A stretch of DNA of 64,000 bases from Halichondria panicea (GCF_963675165.1 NC_087377.1:6837122-6901121); one strand, 5' to 3'. Positions 1 to 14,048 are shown, counted from the stretch's first letter. Numbers and translations are program-made. Notes: a model not told the origin generated them from the letters alone.

Positions 1-79
1 GGTTGGTGGGAAATGGGGTCTTTATTAGCTCGATGTCCTAAAATATTTTGTGAATGATTGGTGTATGAAATCCTTACAG

Positions 80-3000
80 CTTCCTTGGAGTCTGTTGCCA
101 CAAACTGGAGTCTCGTGTCAGACTTAAACATCACTAGGGTGCTGGCAGGAGTGGTCTTTGAGGGGCTGGATGGGAATAATCCTTCGATCAGGATACGTAT
201 GAACGAGAGTGACGTCATTGACACCTCTACACTGACGGACAAGTGAGTGCATGCGTTCTTTTAGCTGTGTATACAATTAGAGCAGTAACCCCAAAACTGT
301 GGTTTTTAAAAATTCCCTTCTTTGTTCAAATTGTTTCTTCACTTACTAGAACTTGGATCCCTGGTCCGAAGTCGTTCAGAAGTGGATCCTACCACAGGGA
401 GTCGTTCCTGTTCATCCAAGACATGTTAGAGCGAGCTATGTCAGAAGAGATGTTGGGACACTCCATATTAGCACCCGGCCTCTACATGCAGCAAATGCCC
501 TATCCGTGCTTCCAGTATGACACGTACGTTGCACTAGCTACTGTAATATACATGTCAGAGGAGATCCGACACGAGCACTTCGATTAAGCTAAAATTGAGT
601 TAATTATAGTTCTATGCAACAATGACTTTAACGTTGAATTTTGCACGTAATCAAGCCTCATCGAGGTACTTGTGTCGTACCTCCTTTGAGTACATGTACG
701 TAGGTCGTAACTACTGAGTTACTAGCAGCAAGAAGCATGAGCTTTTTTTTTGCATGTCTCAGGCTAGTATAGCCTCTAAGACTATACTAGCCTGTATAAA
801 GCCATTTCCGTTTGTGATACATTTATGTAGAGTGTGTGTTTTACTTTTCTACTTATTATGTCTGTATTGTAGTCACCCTACGTATACAGTTTGTATAAAC
901 AGTTCACACGCAATAATATATTCTATACTACCACTGTGACCCCAAAGTTTCCATAGCATGTGTTGCACTCGTAGACCAGACCACCTCTTAATTACAGCCA
1001 CTGTTGGTGTGCCCAAGGCAGGGGTGATTAGGTTTCACTGTACTGGTACTACCGTTTGAAAAAATAACCATACATGCAATTCATTTACCTTTGGAGAGCA
1101 TGCATGAACACTTTCCATCAAAATTAGTGTTGGTTGTCTCCATCCAGGTTTGGATACTCATTGGAATTTGTGTTCCCTCTGGCCATGCTTTTTGTGTGGT
1201 TGTTCCCGGTTGCCATGACGGTACGTGGGGTGGTCCTTGAGAAGGAAAGTCGGCTCAAGGAGTACATCAAGATGATGGGTGTGTCTGACACACAACTCCA
1301 CCTCTCAAAAATAATCGTATCAGGTGACCTTCGTAGCTACTAGGTTTAAGGTTTAAATTTTATGCTGGAGAGACTAGCACACAGTTGAAACAGTACTTAG
1401 ATTGGTTGATTTAATTGTAGTTTGTATCCAAAGTTACCCTGTTTTCCCCCTGGCCTCTAGGTTCTGTACTTCTCCTGTCAGTGGTTCTAATCACCATCAT
1501 GCTCAAGGGGGGCGGAGTCTTGCCGTTCACGGATTGGTCGATTCTCTTCCTCTTCCTCAGTGTGTATGGCCTCGTCATGTTAGCTCACAGCTTCCTCATA
1601 GCCAGCCTCTTCAACAATGCCAACCTTGCAGCCTGTGTCTCATCTCTGGTCTACTTCATGGTGCTTTTCTTGCACACTGCACTCGTGTTTGTCAGTAGCC
1701 TGTCATCCTCCGCCGTGACACTGAGTGTGAGTTAGGAACCGGGGTAGGCATACGGAGAAACCTCTAAATGTGGACTGTTTTTGGGACCTATGAAAGTGTT
1801 ATCTTTACATGTATATAGGTGTTCTGCTTACAGAGATAACTATAATTATGTCCTTCTATTTTGCTAATTGTGTGCATACATGTACAATGTAAACGGTATC
1901 GGTGAGTCCCACGTTTTCCTGTCGTTTAACTGGTATTATTAATACATATGCACTGTATTTCATTATCAAAAAGATTGCTCTCTGTTAATTCTTGACTTCC
2001 ACTATTTAACCAAGAGTTTTCCTCTGGGTCTGCCACCCCCATGTACATCCACAAATAGCCGTTTCAAAGATTATTCCATTCCCCTCTCCCGTCCTGCAGT
2101 GTCTTTGGGCCCCCCTAGGGTTTGCGTTTGGCTCCCAGCTGCTCATGACGAGGGAGCTACAACAAGTGGGCGTGACTTGGGCCAACATCAGCGAGTCCCC
2201 CGGGGCAGATAGTGAGATCTCCCTCGCCACCATCCTCATCATGCTCTCAGTAGACACTCTCCTTTATTTCCTGGCTGCTTGGTACATCGAAGGTGTGGCT
2301 CCCGGTCGCTATGGTGTTGCCAAGCCACTATACTTTCCGTTCACACCCTCCTACTGGCTTGGGCAAAAGGGACGCGATTGTAAGAAGGATAGTCCGAGAC
2401 GCCATAGACTTTTAGACGAAGGAGACTCTTCAGACTTGGCGTGTGAGGAGAACCGTTGTGAGGAAGAACCTGCTAATTTGCCGTTAGGAATCTCTATAGA
2501 GAACCTGACAAAGATATATCGTAGTAATTGTCGGCGTAAGAAAGTGACAGCTATCAAAGATCTCTCTCTCAACTTCTTCGAGGGTCAGATCACAGCTCTG
2601 CTCGGGCACAACGGAGCAGGAAAAACCACCACCTTGTGAGTACTTTAACTATTAAACCTTATGAGTACTTTAACCTATACTCTCTCAACTTCTCTCACAG
2701 ATCGATTCTGGCTGGACTGTTTGAGCCAACTAATGGAACTGCCAATATCTATGGCAATGACATACGTCAACACATGGACCTGATCCGACAAGGTCTGGGA
2801 ATTTGTCCTCAACATAACATCCTAATCAGCGAGTAAGTTTTTCATGTCCTGTACAGCTAGTATCATGTGATAATCATGTGATCATACACTTGCAGACTAA
2901 CTGTGGAGGAGCACTTGCTCTTCTTTGGACTACTGAAGGGACTCTCTTGGAAAGAGTCGAAGAAACAGACACCAGAGTGAGTTGCATGCCCTCAGGCACT

Positions 3001-6000
3001 GTACTTTATCAGTGAACCTTAATTAGCTATAATGTTTACTGCTACTTGCCTTAAGATACGTCTACACAATGATTACTTTATTCCTCCACACACACACAGA
3101 TGGCTGTCGAAGGTTGGCCTTCTCTCCCACGCCACCAAACTGGCCAAGCACCTCTCTGGAGGCATGAAGAGGAAGCTCTCCATCCTTCTAGCATTTGTGG
3201 GCGGGTCTCGCACCATTATCCTGGATGAGCCGACTGCAGGAGTGGATACGTTTGCACGACGTCAGATCTGGGACTTCCTGTTGAGGAACAGAGACGGGCG
3301 GACTATCATCATGTCCACCCATCACATGGACGAGGCAGAGATACTGGGTAAGAGACGGTTAGTTACATGTAGTGCTATTGAATCTTATGGCTATTTTCAT
3401 GAACAGTTTGAGTAGTTATTCAACCGTACACATTTTGCATACATTTACAGTTTAGTAAAAAGTTTAGAATATGTAACACTTTAAGTACAGTTTCGTCATG
3501 TCACAGCCTCTCCCCTCAGTATATAAGAGTTATTCAGCTGTACATATACAGTATCTACAATCATGTAGAATAAAGATATTTGAGCAGCAATATTTACTCT
3601 CTCTCTCCCCTGGTTGTTGTAGGTGACCGTATTGCCGTAGTATCCAAAGGTTCTCTCATCTGCTGTGGTAGCTTTGAGTTCCTCAAACAACGATTTGGAA
3701 GGGGACACAAACTAACACTAGTCACAGCATCACAATCCACCACCCCCTGTGAGGGTGAGGATCCCCAGTGTGATCGTGTGGAGGCTGTAACAGAGTTTCT
3801 GGAGAGTTTTGTGACGAGTGTGACCCTTGATGAAGTGTGTGGGCGTGAGCTACGTTATCTTCTGCCATTTAGTGGAGCTAGAGCGAGTGTGCTGACTCAG
3901 CTGTTTCGAGAGCTGGAGGGAGCCAAGGAGCATCTGGGTGTGGTCTCATATGGACTAACGGCATGCTCCATGGAAGAGGTGGGTGGTTTATGTGGGCATA
4001 GATCAGTGTACAATATTGATTGTATCAGCCATAGTAGTGCATGTATAGCCTCTTGTACGTTTTTGTACAGAACTTTGTTTTTTGATTCGGATGCTTCATG
4101 CTGTACCCTATGTTTTTTTCTTTCACTCTCTGTTTCATTCTAAGCTCAATAGAGGTCGCCTTGGGCAGACAAAAAATGGCTGTAAGGTTGAAACACATAC
4201 ATGCTATATAGGAGATTTGAGCCTTACTAGCCTGACTGTAGTGTACACATGGTGGTGACTTTGTACACTTTAAGAAATTCTATATTGTGATGCACGTTCA
4301 CGTTGTTTTCTCATACAGATCTTTATAGAATTGACAGAAAAAGATGATAAAGTTGCAGAGGACCAAGATACTTCTAATAGTGAAGCCAGTGTTGACCCAG
4401 AGACTGTGTCCATCGACCAGCTTGAAGAACCTCTAGTGGAAGAGTCTGTAGTTAATGTGGCTACCAAAGGTGAGTCAGACGTACAGTGTACATGTGTATA
4501 ATTATTTAGGACTGGCTTTAGTAAAACATGTGATTGATTGCATGGTTATGTTTTGTTTATATAGCTTTAGGTAATTGACCGTAATAAAAGATTGTTCTAT
4601 ACGTGTACAAAATGTATTATTTGATTGCGATACGTTGAGTGTAAGATACTTTGTTGCCTTTTCGAAACAACACTAATCTCTATGCTTTATATGCTTTATG
4701 TTGTCTGTTTTGTGACAACCCTTCGCTATAATAGTGCTTCAGTTTGTATAACGCTTTCTTGTAATCTGCTCCAGGATTTGCGAGGCTCTCGTGGCTGGCT
4801 CTGTGGTGGACCCAGTTTGTGGCCCTCATGGTCAAGAGGTTTCACTACACCAAGAGGAGGGTCCTGGCTCTGCTCATTCAAAATGTCCTCCCTGCTGTTG
4901 TAATTGCCATCACTCTGCTCGTAGCCAGAAGTTTGCAGACTGTCAACGACCCTCCACCACTTGAACTCTCCCCTGAACAATGGTTCACTGTCAACAGAGA
5001 CAATTACATGTTCGTGGCGGGTTACAACACTAATGAAACCAGCCAGTACATCGACACCTTTTCCCGACCGTGTGGCGTGGGTGGACACCGTACATCTGAC
5101 GATCCCTCGGGCTGTTTCCAAGGCAACGGTCCGTATACAACTAACCACTCCTATACCTGTGACGGCAACCCACCTCTCCAGTATTCTTGCACTTGTGGTA
5201 ACGGAACCAATCTCGCCTGCAATGACCCGGGTTCATTCCCAGATCAGACTCCACTATGTTATAATGGAACTGGAACCGGATCTAGAGTACAGGACATGAC
5301 TCAAGCGTTCGATTCCAATAACCCTCGAGTGGCAGATGAGAATCTCGCCACATACCTACTGCACAGCAAACAGTCCTTTGTACAACGTCGATATGGAGGC
5401 TTGTCGTTTGGTTACGAGAGAGAGGAGTTTGACGCTTCGTTGGATGCAGGGGGTGGTCCATTCCTGGCTACCAGAGCAGCTGCGAAAGTGTGGTTCTCTC
5501 TGAAAGGTTATCATGCCTCACCCACGTACATCAATGTGGCGAACAATGCTCTGTTGAAAGGCCACCTGGAACCAAGCAAACAGTCGCAGTATGGTGGGCT
5601 GACTATAAGTATATACATGTACAGTACATGTTCGTGTACATGCTGTAATTGGGTGATTTTGTGCACAACATGTTGAGGAGAGGCCATGGCACAGTAGTTT
5701 GGTGCTGCAGTGCTCTGCCTGCCTTGTCTAAGATATTGATTGGTTATTGGGCAATGGCTTCTTGGTACACATGCTTGTATGATAACTTTTGCTCATGCAA
5801 TTACTTCAGTATACATTCATGCATGTACATCGAATTTTAATAGAATCTTGCTGTTTTGTAAAAGTTTAACCTTATTATTGTGTATTTATTCTTCTACAGG
5901 CTTCAAAACGTTTTCCCATCCTTTTCCCACCTCTGATTTTGATAAACAGTTGAGAGCAATATGGTGAGTTATATAAATAGAGTTATACATGTATATAAAT

Positions 6001-9000
6001 AGAGACATTGAAGCAAAGATTGTCCGTGTGTAAAAACAGCTGCCTGTAGTTAGTAGACCAGCTGTTACATAAGTACACTAGCTCTAGCTCATTCTTCGTC
6101 TCTCCACAGGTCAGGGGGTCCGTGGTACTTGCTGCAAATATGTGGAGTTACGTTTTCTCTTGGTTTTGTCGTGGCTGGTTTTGTGCTACTCCTAATTGAG
6201 GAGAGATCCAGTAATGTGAAACACCTTCAACTGGTGTGTGGAATGAAAAAGGCAGTGTATTGGCTGGCTAACATCTCTTGGGACTTTCTGTGGTACATTG
6301 GCTTCACAATCATCACGGTAGCCATCTTCCTGGCGTTCCAAGATCCCTACTACACCCGGCCGGATACTCTCCCTCTGTTTGTAATCAGTCTCTTATCCTT
6401 TGGCCTCGCAATCACACCATGGGTCTACATTATCTCGTTCCTGTTCCAGTCACCGGCCACAGCCTACGTTGTGATATTCTGCATGAATTTTATGGGAGGA
6501 TTTGGACTTGTTATCGTTGATCTCGTGTTTTTCTACCAGGATTTTTGGAGTGAATATCCTGTACCCCTCTACTATCTAGCGGCCATTCCCATCCCTGCAC
6601 ACAATCTGGCTCGTTGCTTGATGTACATTGGATTTGACTTCCCAATGAACAATTTGTTACACGATTGGGACCCTAGATTAGGTGATGTTCCGGATCCATA
6701 TACAAGAATGGCTCCGTATTTTTATTCTCTCCTGGCTCAAGCTGTCTTTTTCACTCTGATTCTGATGTTGATTGAAGTGTGGCCGTACCTGAGGGGAGTC
6801 ATGTGAGTCTTGTTTAATGATATGCATCAGTGAATATACATCGCGGGCGTACAGTAGAGAAACTACCTTTTTAGTCCTATACAGTACGTGCATGTGTCTC
6901 ATATTCAAACCTGATTTCATGATTTAGTCTCATTTTGGTCCGCTAATTCTCTGCACTAAAATGTTGCTGCTAGGTACACTTTTTCATTCAGCCTATCTGA
7001 GAATGTACGAAGCATAATTATTTGTATTCGTACGAAGCTTGCACAACACAATTAACATTGTATAGGTGTCGAGTGCGTTCGTCCACGGCGTCTCTTCCGC
7101 TTCCACTTGACACAGACGATGAGGTCTGCAGCGAGAGATCAAAAGTCAAAGAGGGGGAGGGAGGGAGTGACATACTGACGATAGAAGACTTGTCTCGAGT
7201 GTACCACACTAACCTGCATCGGAACAGGAAGGTGGCGGTTAATCAGCTGTGTCTTGGGGTCAAAAAGGGAGAGGTGGGTCAACATAATTATTTTTAGCCA
7301 CATGTGTACATTGTATTTACGTACATGTACATGCATGTAATTATTGTTAACTAATTGGTTTTGGCTCTATTCAGCAACCAACAGAAGAACTTGACATTAT
7401 TGTAATTATGTATGTACATGTACATACATAATTATAATTATGTCATTGCACACACGTCTTTATCCCTTCTCTCAGTGTTTTGGTCTGCTTGGTGTAAATG
7501 GAGCCGGCAAGACCACTACCTTCAAGATGCTCACTGGAGACATTCGACCCTCCGCTGGGGACGCAATGGTAGCCGGTCACAAACTGTCCAAATCTCGTGG
7601 CCGTGTACAGCAATCAATGGGTTATTGTCCTCAAGTGGACGCTCTCATCGATCAGCTGACGGGTCGCCAACATCTAACTCTGTTCTCTCGGCTGAGGGGA
7701 GTGTGTGGGCGTGATATGAAGGGTGTGGTGCAGGGGACATTGGATAAGCTTGGACTGAGTGAGTATGCAGACAGACCAGTGGGAGCGTACTCTGGAGGTA
7801 ATCGGAGGAAGTTGTCAACGGCCATAGCACTGCTCGCCCAACCTCCTGTAGTGCTACTCGATGAACCAACCTCAGGTGGGCCAGGGCAGGTGTTTGTATG
7901 ACTTATAGTTATGTGTAACTATCAACTTTTTGTTCATGCATGTGAATACCTATATTGTGCAGAGAATTATATGTATTCCTAAGCCCTGTGTTTAGATCAA
8001 GGTTGTTTGCTGTTTTTCTGTAGTTGATTTAAAATTGTGCATTAATTTTGTTTAACTCCTATTACCCTCCTCTTTCTTTCAGGAGTTGACCCTCGTGCCC
8101 GTCACTTCCTGTGGTCACTGATCCGAGGGCTGGTGAGAGAGTCGACCCAGTCGGTGGTCCTCACCACACACAGCATGGCCGAGTGTGAGGCTCTCTGCTC
8201 ACGAGTGGCCATCATGGTCAATGGAGAGTTCCACTGTCTTGGTTCTCCTCAGCAACTCAAGTCCACTTACGGCAATGGCTACAAACTAAAGCTGAGGGTG
8301 GCTGGAGAAGTTCAGCCTGTCAAAGAGTTTGTATCTCAGGCTTTTTCTGGAGCAATGCTCAAGGTATAGTTGTGTGCACAACATGCAGCTAGCTAGGTAG
8401 TGCAGAGCATATACTTGACATTGCGTTTGGGCCAATAATTATTATGGTGTAATTTTATGCGATTAATACTTTTCCGATTAAGCTATAGTGATTATTGTGT
8501 AATAGGAATTTATGCGTGTCGGCCAAAGGATACTTTATAGCTAAGCACTACAGTACCTGTATAATTTTATTATGTCATTGCCAAGCCTTTTTCTTGGTAA
8601 TTATGGTCATGTGTTTTTAAACAAAATTTAATTTGTTAACTAGCATACCCAAAATTGATATAATGTACAGGTATAAGTAAGCACTATATGTACTCTGCCG
8701 TACTTGTGTAATTCAGTTGCAGTGAGAAAAAGTAATAGCTTTCACCCATTAATTTGGTAAATAAGTTCAATGCACTAGTAATAACATACTCACCTTTGTA
8801 CGAGTCATGTGACTACCATCCCCTTGGCAGGAGGAACACTACACAACCCTACTGTACCAGCTTCCCACGTCAGAGGCTCTTTTACTGCACACTGTGTTTG
8901 AGACCATGGAGGGAGCCAAAGATACTCTCGGCATACTGGTGAGTGCATGGGGGGGATTCATGCATGGTCATGTGACCCTGAGGAGTGCCATTAGCTTTGA

Positions 9001-9530
9001 CCCCAAATGACTATAGTGCGCTAAACTTGTAGTGATTCGTGCATACATGTCGGACACTGGCGAGTGGAGCTTCATATGGCCGGTCATGTGACCTTGAGGA
9101 GTGCCAGTACCACCACCTCGCAATCAATTTCATAATGTTGTCTGTGCTTGTATAAAACATTAATTAAAATATACAAGCACGTTGTGTACAGTGACTCTTT
9201 TAATTGGGAAATAATTCATGTTTGGTAACAATTAATTGTTTTGCAGCATTGTTTTTTAAAACGCAAAACCGGGTCTTTTCTCAGCTACTAAATAAAGTAT
9301 TATTATGTGTATCTAGTAGACAATGAGTATTACATGTCCATAATATTGCTATAATATCATGTGACCTTACCCCCCCCCTCCCCATGCAGGACTATAATGT
9401 GAGTCAGACGACTCTGGACGATGTGTTCATCCACTTTGCTAACAGACGAAGTGAGGGGGCGGGGCTTGAATGTGGAGTGGAACTGCCTGACATCATTCCA
9501 AGTGACGTGAATGAGACTACAACACTGTAA
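80..9530 (+). CDS. ABCA-subfamily full ABC transporter, 5'-truncated by window edge
   Basis: Exports or flips lipids across plasma or lysosome-related membranes (family knowledge). Exons: 80-242, 350-523, 1148-1323, 1461-1726, 2100-2635, 2701-2832, 2896-2976, 3100-3347, 3623-3978, 4319-4469, 4775-5593, 5900-5963, 6110-6802, 7066-7273, 7476-7875, 8083-8363, 8831-8938, 9390-9530; all phases join, giving about 1664 residues with TAA at 9528. Order: end of first extracellular loop, TM block 1, NBD1 (Walker [12 protein letters not shown]-loop CPQHNIL, signature [10 protein letters not shown], Walker [12 protein letters not shown], switch STHHMDE), TM helix, a large loop coded by exon 4775-5593, TM block 2, NBD2 ([39 protein letters not shown]), and a short tail with [10 protein letters not shown]. 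Both NBDs look catalytically intact. The first membrane helix and start codon lie left of base 1. It looks closest to the ABCA3-like group, but the exact member cannot be named. It is convergent with receptor copy A. Confidence 0.95.
558..685. repeat. Hairpin MITE, GAGGTC-GACACGAG family
   Basis: Imperfect inverted repeat in an ABCA intron. The left arm (gatccgacacgagcacttcg) pairs with the right arm ending gtcgtacctcctt. The interior contains the stretch caacaatgactttaacgttg, which recurs in the element at 13068-13202, so both belong to one family. Confidence 0.75.
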
Positions 9531-10028
9531 AACTATTTTATTGCATAATCATCATCATTATAATTATTTATTATTACAGAATCCTCTGTATATAATTATA
9601 TCTGTTCATTTGTTTGTTTGTTAACAATTATGACATAATTAATTTTATAAGTTTTGTGTGAGAACTTAATATTATTTTATTTCTCTATTTTGGGGGGTGG
9701 TGAGAAAACTTGCATGCAGCGGCGGAATTAATGTGTCTTCGATCTAGTCTTGTATACCTGAATCATCATGATCATGCATAATTATATATAATTGCATCAT
9801 GGTATAGGTATGGTACGTTAGCGAATGTCTCCTAGTAATCATGTATAGGCTGCAGTATAATTATAATAATACGTTGTACCAAAACAGCTAATTTAAAAAT
9901 TATTTGTTATTCTATTTGAGCAAGTACACAATTATATAGCAGGTATAATTATAATACATGCATATTAATTTTGGCAAAACAAGGCATGCAATATTAAACT
10001 GTACATGTGTATATACTTAATAATTATT

Positions 10029-10318
10029 ACCGTATATATTATAATGGGAAATTTCCGTGAGGTGCAAAATTTCGCGTTTTTGAGGGCAGAGCATATGCAA
10101 TTAAAAAATATTAAAACTAGGAGAAACTCCCACATACCGGTATTTCACATGCATGCTAGCTCTTGGTGGGTGTGGTTTCCTGGCATTGAAATCAAGGGTA
10201 ACTTTCGTGGGCAAGCTGACCATGAAGTCAAATGAAATTTTTTACTCCCGAAAAAATCGCCGTCTTCGAGTTGAGCGAATTTTTTACTCCACAAAAGTCA
10301 CCCGCTATATACGTATAA
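10029..10318. repeat. MITE, 'CCGTATAGCGGG' TIR family, diverged copy
   Basis: The left end taccgtatatattataatgg, followed by gaaatttccgtgaggtgc, matches the start of the copy at 18028. The right end reads cacccgctatatacgta in inverse orientation. The interior shares aaaatttcgcgttttt with 18028-18259. Confidence 0.7.
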
Positions 10319-10334
10319 TAATTATACCCTCCCA

Positions 10335-10402
10335 GAGGTACGTCTACGACACGCGTGCTTCGATTTAGCAATTAAATCGAGGCACGCGTGTCGTACCACC
10401 TC
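10335..10402. repeat. Short hairpin, minimal GACACG-family MITE
   Basis: Near-perfect palindrome: gaggtacgtctacgacacgc on the left faces gcgtgtcgtaccacctc on the right around an AT-rich loop. It is a shortened relative of the 558 and 13068 elements. Confidence 0.75.
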
Positions 10403-10929
10403 ATCACCAAATTTCCTATTACGTACATGTAGCTAGTAATATTCTGTGTCTCAACTGCATATTACATGAAAGTCAGAATTAGAATGAGCAGGATTGCTTG
10501 CATTATTGTATTATTACAACTAGTATGCTCACGACTGCGAGACTTATATATAAGCGCAAGAGATCATCTGCCTCATGAAAGCGGTCACAAATTGAGCATA
10601 AAAAGGAGAGACATTGGCCAGATATAATTATAATAGGCCTTTAATCCATCCCCATGCATAATTATATGCACTCTTTTCTCGTAATATAATTTATGGTGGA
10701 ATGTGAACTGGTAGAGATGTCTACATGTCCAGGTCCACCACTCATGCAGATTGGACCACCAGACCAATGGACCTGGTCCGGTGGTCCAATGAAACAGGCT
10801 ATCGAATAGTATACAACTACCATTAAAACGTAAAAATTTCAATCGAAAGCTCGAGCTATATAAACAATCATGTGTACCTCTCTAACAAGAACAGTAATTT
10901 AATTATTATAGGACGGTTGCACATCTACC

Positions 10930-13900
10930 TCATTTGCTAACTAAGTGACTGTATGTGTTCTTTTTACTGCATCCACTCAGACACGGTTGAAACGTGAACA
11001 AAAACCCATCCTACAGTGGACAAATGTGGAAGAGCATCAATGTAGGACGGAAATATATTATCATAATTATGCATGCACATCACATTCTAGTACCAAAAGG
11101 CCAACTTGTTAACAAGAGGATAAGGAAAGTGGTTCATCATGCATACAGTGAATGCTAGAACCTGAGATCAAAGTGTACAAAACTCATTATACCTTGATAA
11201 GAAAGGGAAGATCTTTCCAGAAGGAGTAGTTGGGAACCACCTCAATTCCACGTGCACCCTTGACTTGGAACATGACGATTGAACCAATAATGAAGTACAG
11301 TATCACTGCTCCTAATACCCTACAGAGCATATACAGTCATGGGTGATCATGACTGACTTAGCAATTACGATTGTGAGATTTTATTAACTACAGAGATAGG
11401 GCAATCAACTCACACACATATTAAGACAATCCCAACAATTCCAGGAGATACTCCACCAGGTGGGATCTTGGCCGCGAAGACCTGTTTTGTATTAATCTCA
11501 TGTTGTGAAATAACACTTACGTGGAATTATCCTAGTAAACTCGTATCTGATAGTAATACGGTCACTATATAGTGTACTACCAGCACTACAAATTAAGGCA
11601 AGAGAGATGACTGTACTGAGTATTGAAGTTCTTATGCAGTTCATAAACTATGCTCGAGTTCCCCATTATTAGAGAGAGAGGAGGGCAAGAAGACAGTACC
11701 ATGGCATACCTTTGCATAGTACTATAAACCAGTACTTACATAGTCAAGTTCATTGTCGTTCACAGGATTCTCTCCAATGAACACAAAGGAAGGATTACCT
11801 TGTGCTGTTACTGTCACTGATATAACCCCTTTCCTGGCAAAGCATGCAGATAAAGATTATGACAATGCAATACACGTACGTACCTTTTATATGACGCAAC
11901 AATCATTACGCTACGAAGCCTAGTCGCAGAGATATACGTTTGTACATTACGGTTATGCTTTTATATATGTATGTGTGTGCCTGTCTGTCAGTGTGTGTGT
12001 ATAAGGTGCATGGCTACAATTCAGAAGTGGTCGCGGCTAATTCACGGTCCTGCCTCGAATCCAATGGCTACTTTAGTGGTTCTGTCTCGAGGAGAACGAA
12101 TCATCATGCTCTCTTATTCCAAGTTAGAGTGGAATCAAACTTTCATTTGCCAAACAACATCCAAAACCTCATATCTGACCGTATTTTCATGTAAAAACCC
12201 ATTAAAATTGTGTGGGGCTGTCATAACTGACCAGTATACAGGATAGTGCGGTTCCCACATTTCAAGGCGAGTATTGATCTAGCTAGCAATCCGGAGTGAA
12301 ATGGCCGGTATACCAAAGTGACATAAATAATAAATAATAATCAGAGAGCCGCATAGAAAAACTATCGATAGCAAAAACGATTTTCCCAGTAACATGACTC
12401 GCATGTGATGAAGTAATCGTAAAATTGACTAGTAATCTGCTTATAAATGTTAACCTTGACATTTCTAGGGGTGGGGTAAGGGAATTGATAGTTGCAAACA
12501 ATATGCGATCATGTGATACTAGCTAGTCGTTTGTGTTCAGCGTTTAGAGCTGCTCACTAACACTGATACGGAACGTTACTTCAATCTCTTCACAAAAATC
12601 ATATAAAATAGAGGTTAATCCTCTTCACTTGCACTCGTTACTCACGAAATTATGTGTGTTGCGTAATGGACCCGCATGCAAGCTTGCGTGCAAGTCATCA
12701 ATTATGAGCTATACTCACGTGTTTTTACTTTCATTTAATACATGCAAACGTTTGCAAAAATATTTCGGCAGTAGACAATCCACCCATGCATGGAACATTA
12801 GTTTATTCTGTACATACCTTGTTTTTTCATCATACGTATTATCTCCATCTCTGTACGTCACTGTGAATTGGTTTGTGTCAGATTCACTCGCAAAAGTCCA
12901 AACAACACTACTAGAAGCTCCAACCACAACATTTGCCTGGCTAGTACGGTTACTTTGGCAAATCTGTATAATTATTAATTTTAGTGGAAATGGAAGTGTG
13001 ATCTCTAGCTATAATAATTTATGATTGTGAAAAACGTCCTTCTTGGATGTTAAGCAATTAAGCAATAGAGGAGGTCTGACACGAGTATACCTCGATTAGG
13101 CTAAAATTGAGTTAATTAGTCACATGCAACAATGACTTTAACGTTGGATTTTGCACCTGACCAGGCCTAATCTTAATCGAGATACTCGTGTCGTACCTCC
13201 TCTGGGTTTCAACTCACCACAACAGGCTTGCTTGTATTCCCACAGTCTATTTTGGCACCACATGGAGAGAACACGTAATCATACGTCATGCCACTGTCTT
13301 CCCCAGAAAAATAAAAACTGCATTTCGAAAAAATATTAGCCTTATATACAGTACATAAAACGCTAAAACGCTGAGAATGGAATCGCTGACATTAAAGAAT
13401 TTGCAAGCTGCATGCGCTGTGCTAATGCCACTCAGCTTCGTTCAAGAGTATATTACATTGTTAATTTGTAACTTCCGCAGTAACCATAACTTCCGCTTTC
13501 TAATACTTAACCTGTGTCTTAGACCACTTCAAACTGATTACCATATACAGTAAGAGCAGGAGAGATACGGAAACTTTGTGGACTTCGGACAAACGTTTCA
13601 TGGTGCTGCCACTACTTCACTGCATTATGACTAGGAAATAATTATGCTTTGTTCAATGCTGTTATAAACATACTTTAATTCTTCTAAATAATTATCGTAT
13701 TGGATAGATAGACGTGGGCGTTCTCCAAAAATGTTGCACTGTACATGTTGGAACCCCCTTTTCTTTTTCCTGGATCTGTCACTGTGATGGAATTCAATCG
13801 CACGGTACAGAAACTTACAATTTGGTGTTTTTTCACACAAATCAAGCTTTTAATGTTCTACTACATGTACGTAGACTAATTTTCCTAGCCCAAGATTCAC

Positions 13901-14048
13901 AATTTGATTCTTAATAAACTTACGGATAAGTGAACTTTCCCTCCCAGCTTACACCATTGCAATTGCAGGGATGTGTACAATTAGCCTTAAATTCAGCATT
14001 AACACTGGCTAGAGCTAGGACCACCACAGACAGAATCTCAAACATCAT
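10930..14048 (-). CDS. CD-MPR/ATG27-like receptor, copy A
   Basis: Predicted type I membrane receptor of the cation-dependent mannose-6-phosphate-receptor/ATG27 superfamily, expected in Golgi-endosome-lysosome sorting. Exons (descending): 14048-13924, 13317-13218, 12963-12818, 11833-11740, 11481-11414, 11319-11193, 11010-10930; they sum to 741 nt, 246 aa. A signal peptide (MMFEILSVVVLALASVNA) precedes a short Cys-containing segment. The MRH-like ectodomain has FSPCGAKIDCGN, an ICQ motif, VVWTFASESD and FTVTYRDGD. A TM segment follows (GIVGIVLICVVLGAVILYFI), then a juxtamembrane block IEVVPNYSFWKDLPFLIKDG, which is the family hallmark, and a tail with PCLSGC. The usual MRH Cys after the R-containing strand is replaced (VTVTAQG), so sugar binding is not assured. 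The first of two tandem Met codons was taken as start. First of three tandem paralogues. Confidence 0.85.
13068..13202. repeat. Hairpin MITE, GACACGAG family
   Basis: Lies in intron 2 of receptor copy A. The left arm gaggtctgacacgagtatac pairs with the right arm atactcgtgtcgtacctcc. Nearly the same sequence as 558-685 in the ABCA intron. Confidence 0.85.

Larger units (their letters stand above)
9531..10929. other. Intergenic spacer between convergent ABCA and receptor copy A
   Basis: No coding sequence seen. It is AT-rich with many aattataatt runs. It contains the 3' UTR regions of both neighbours, one TIR element (10029-10318) and a short hairpin (10335-10402). The first 250 bp recur, diverged, at 15890-16150 behind the ABCA pseudogene, so they were part of the duplicated block. 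Confidence 0.7.
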
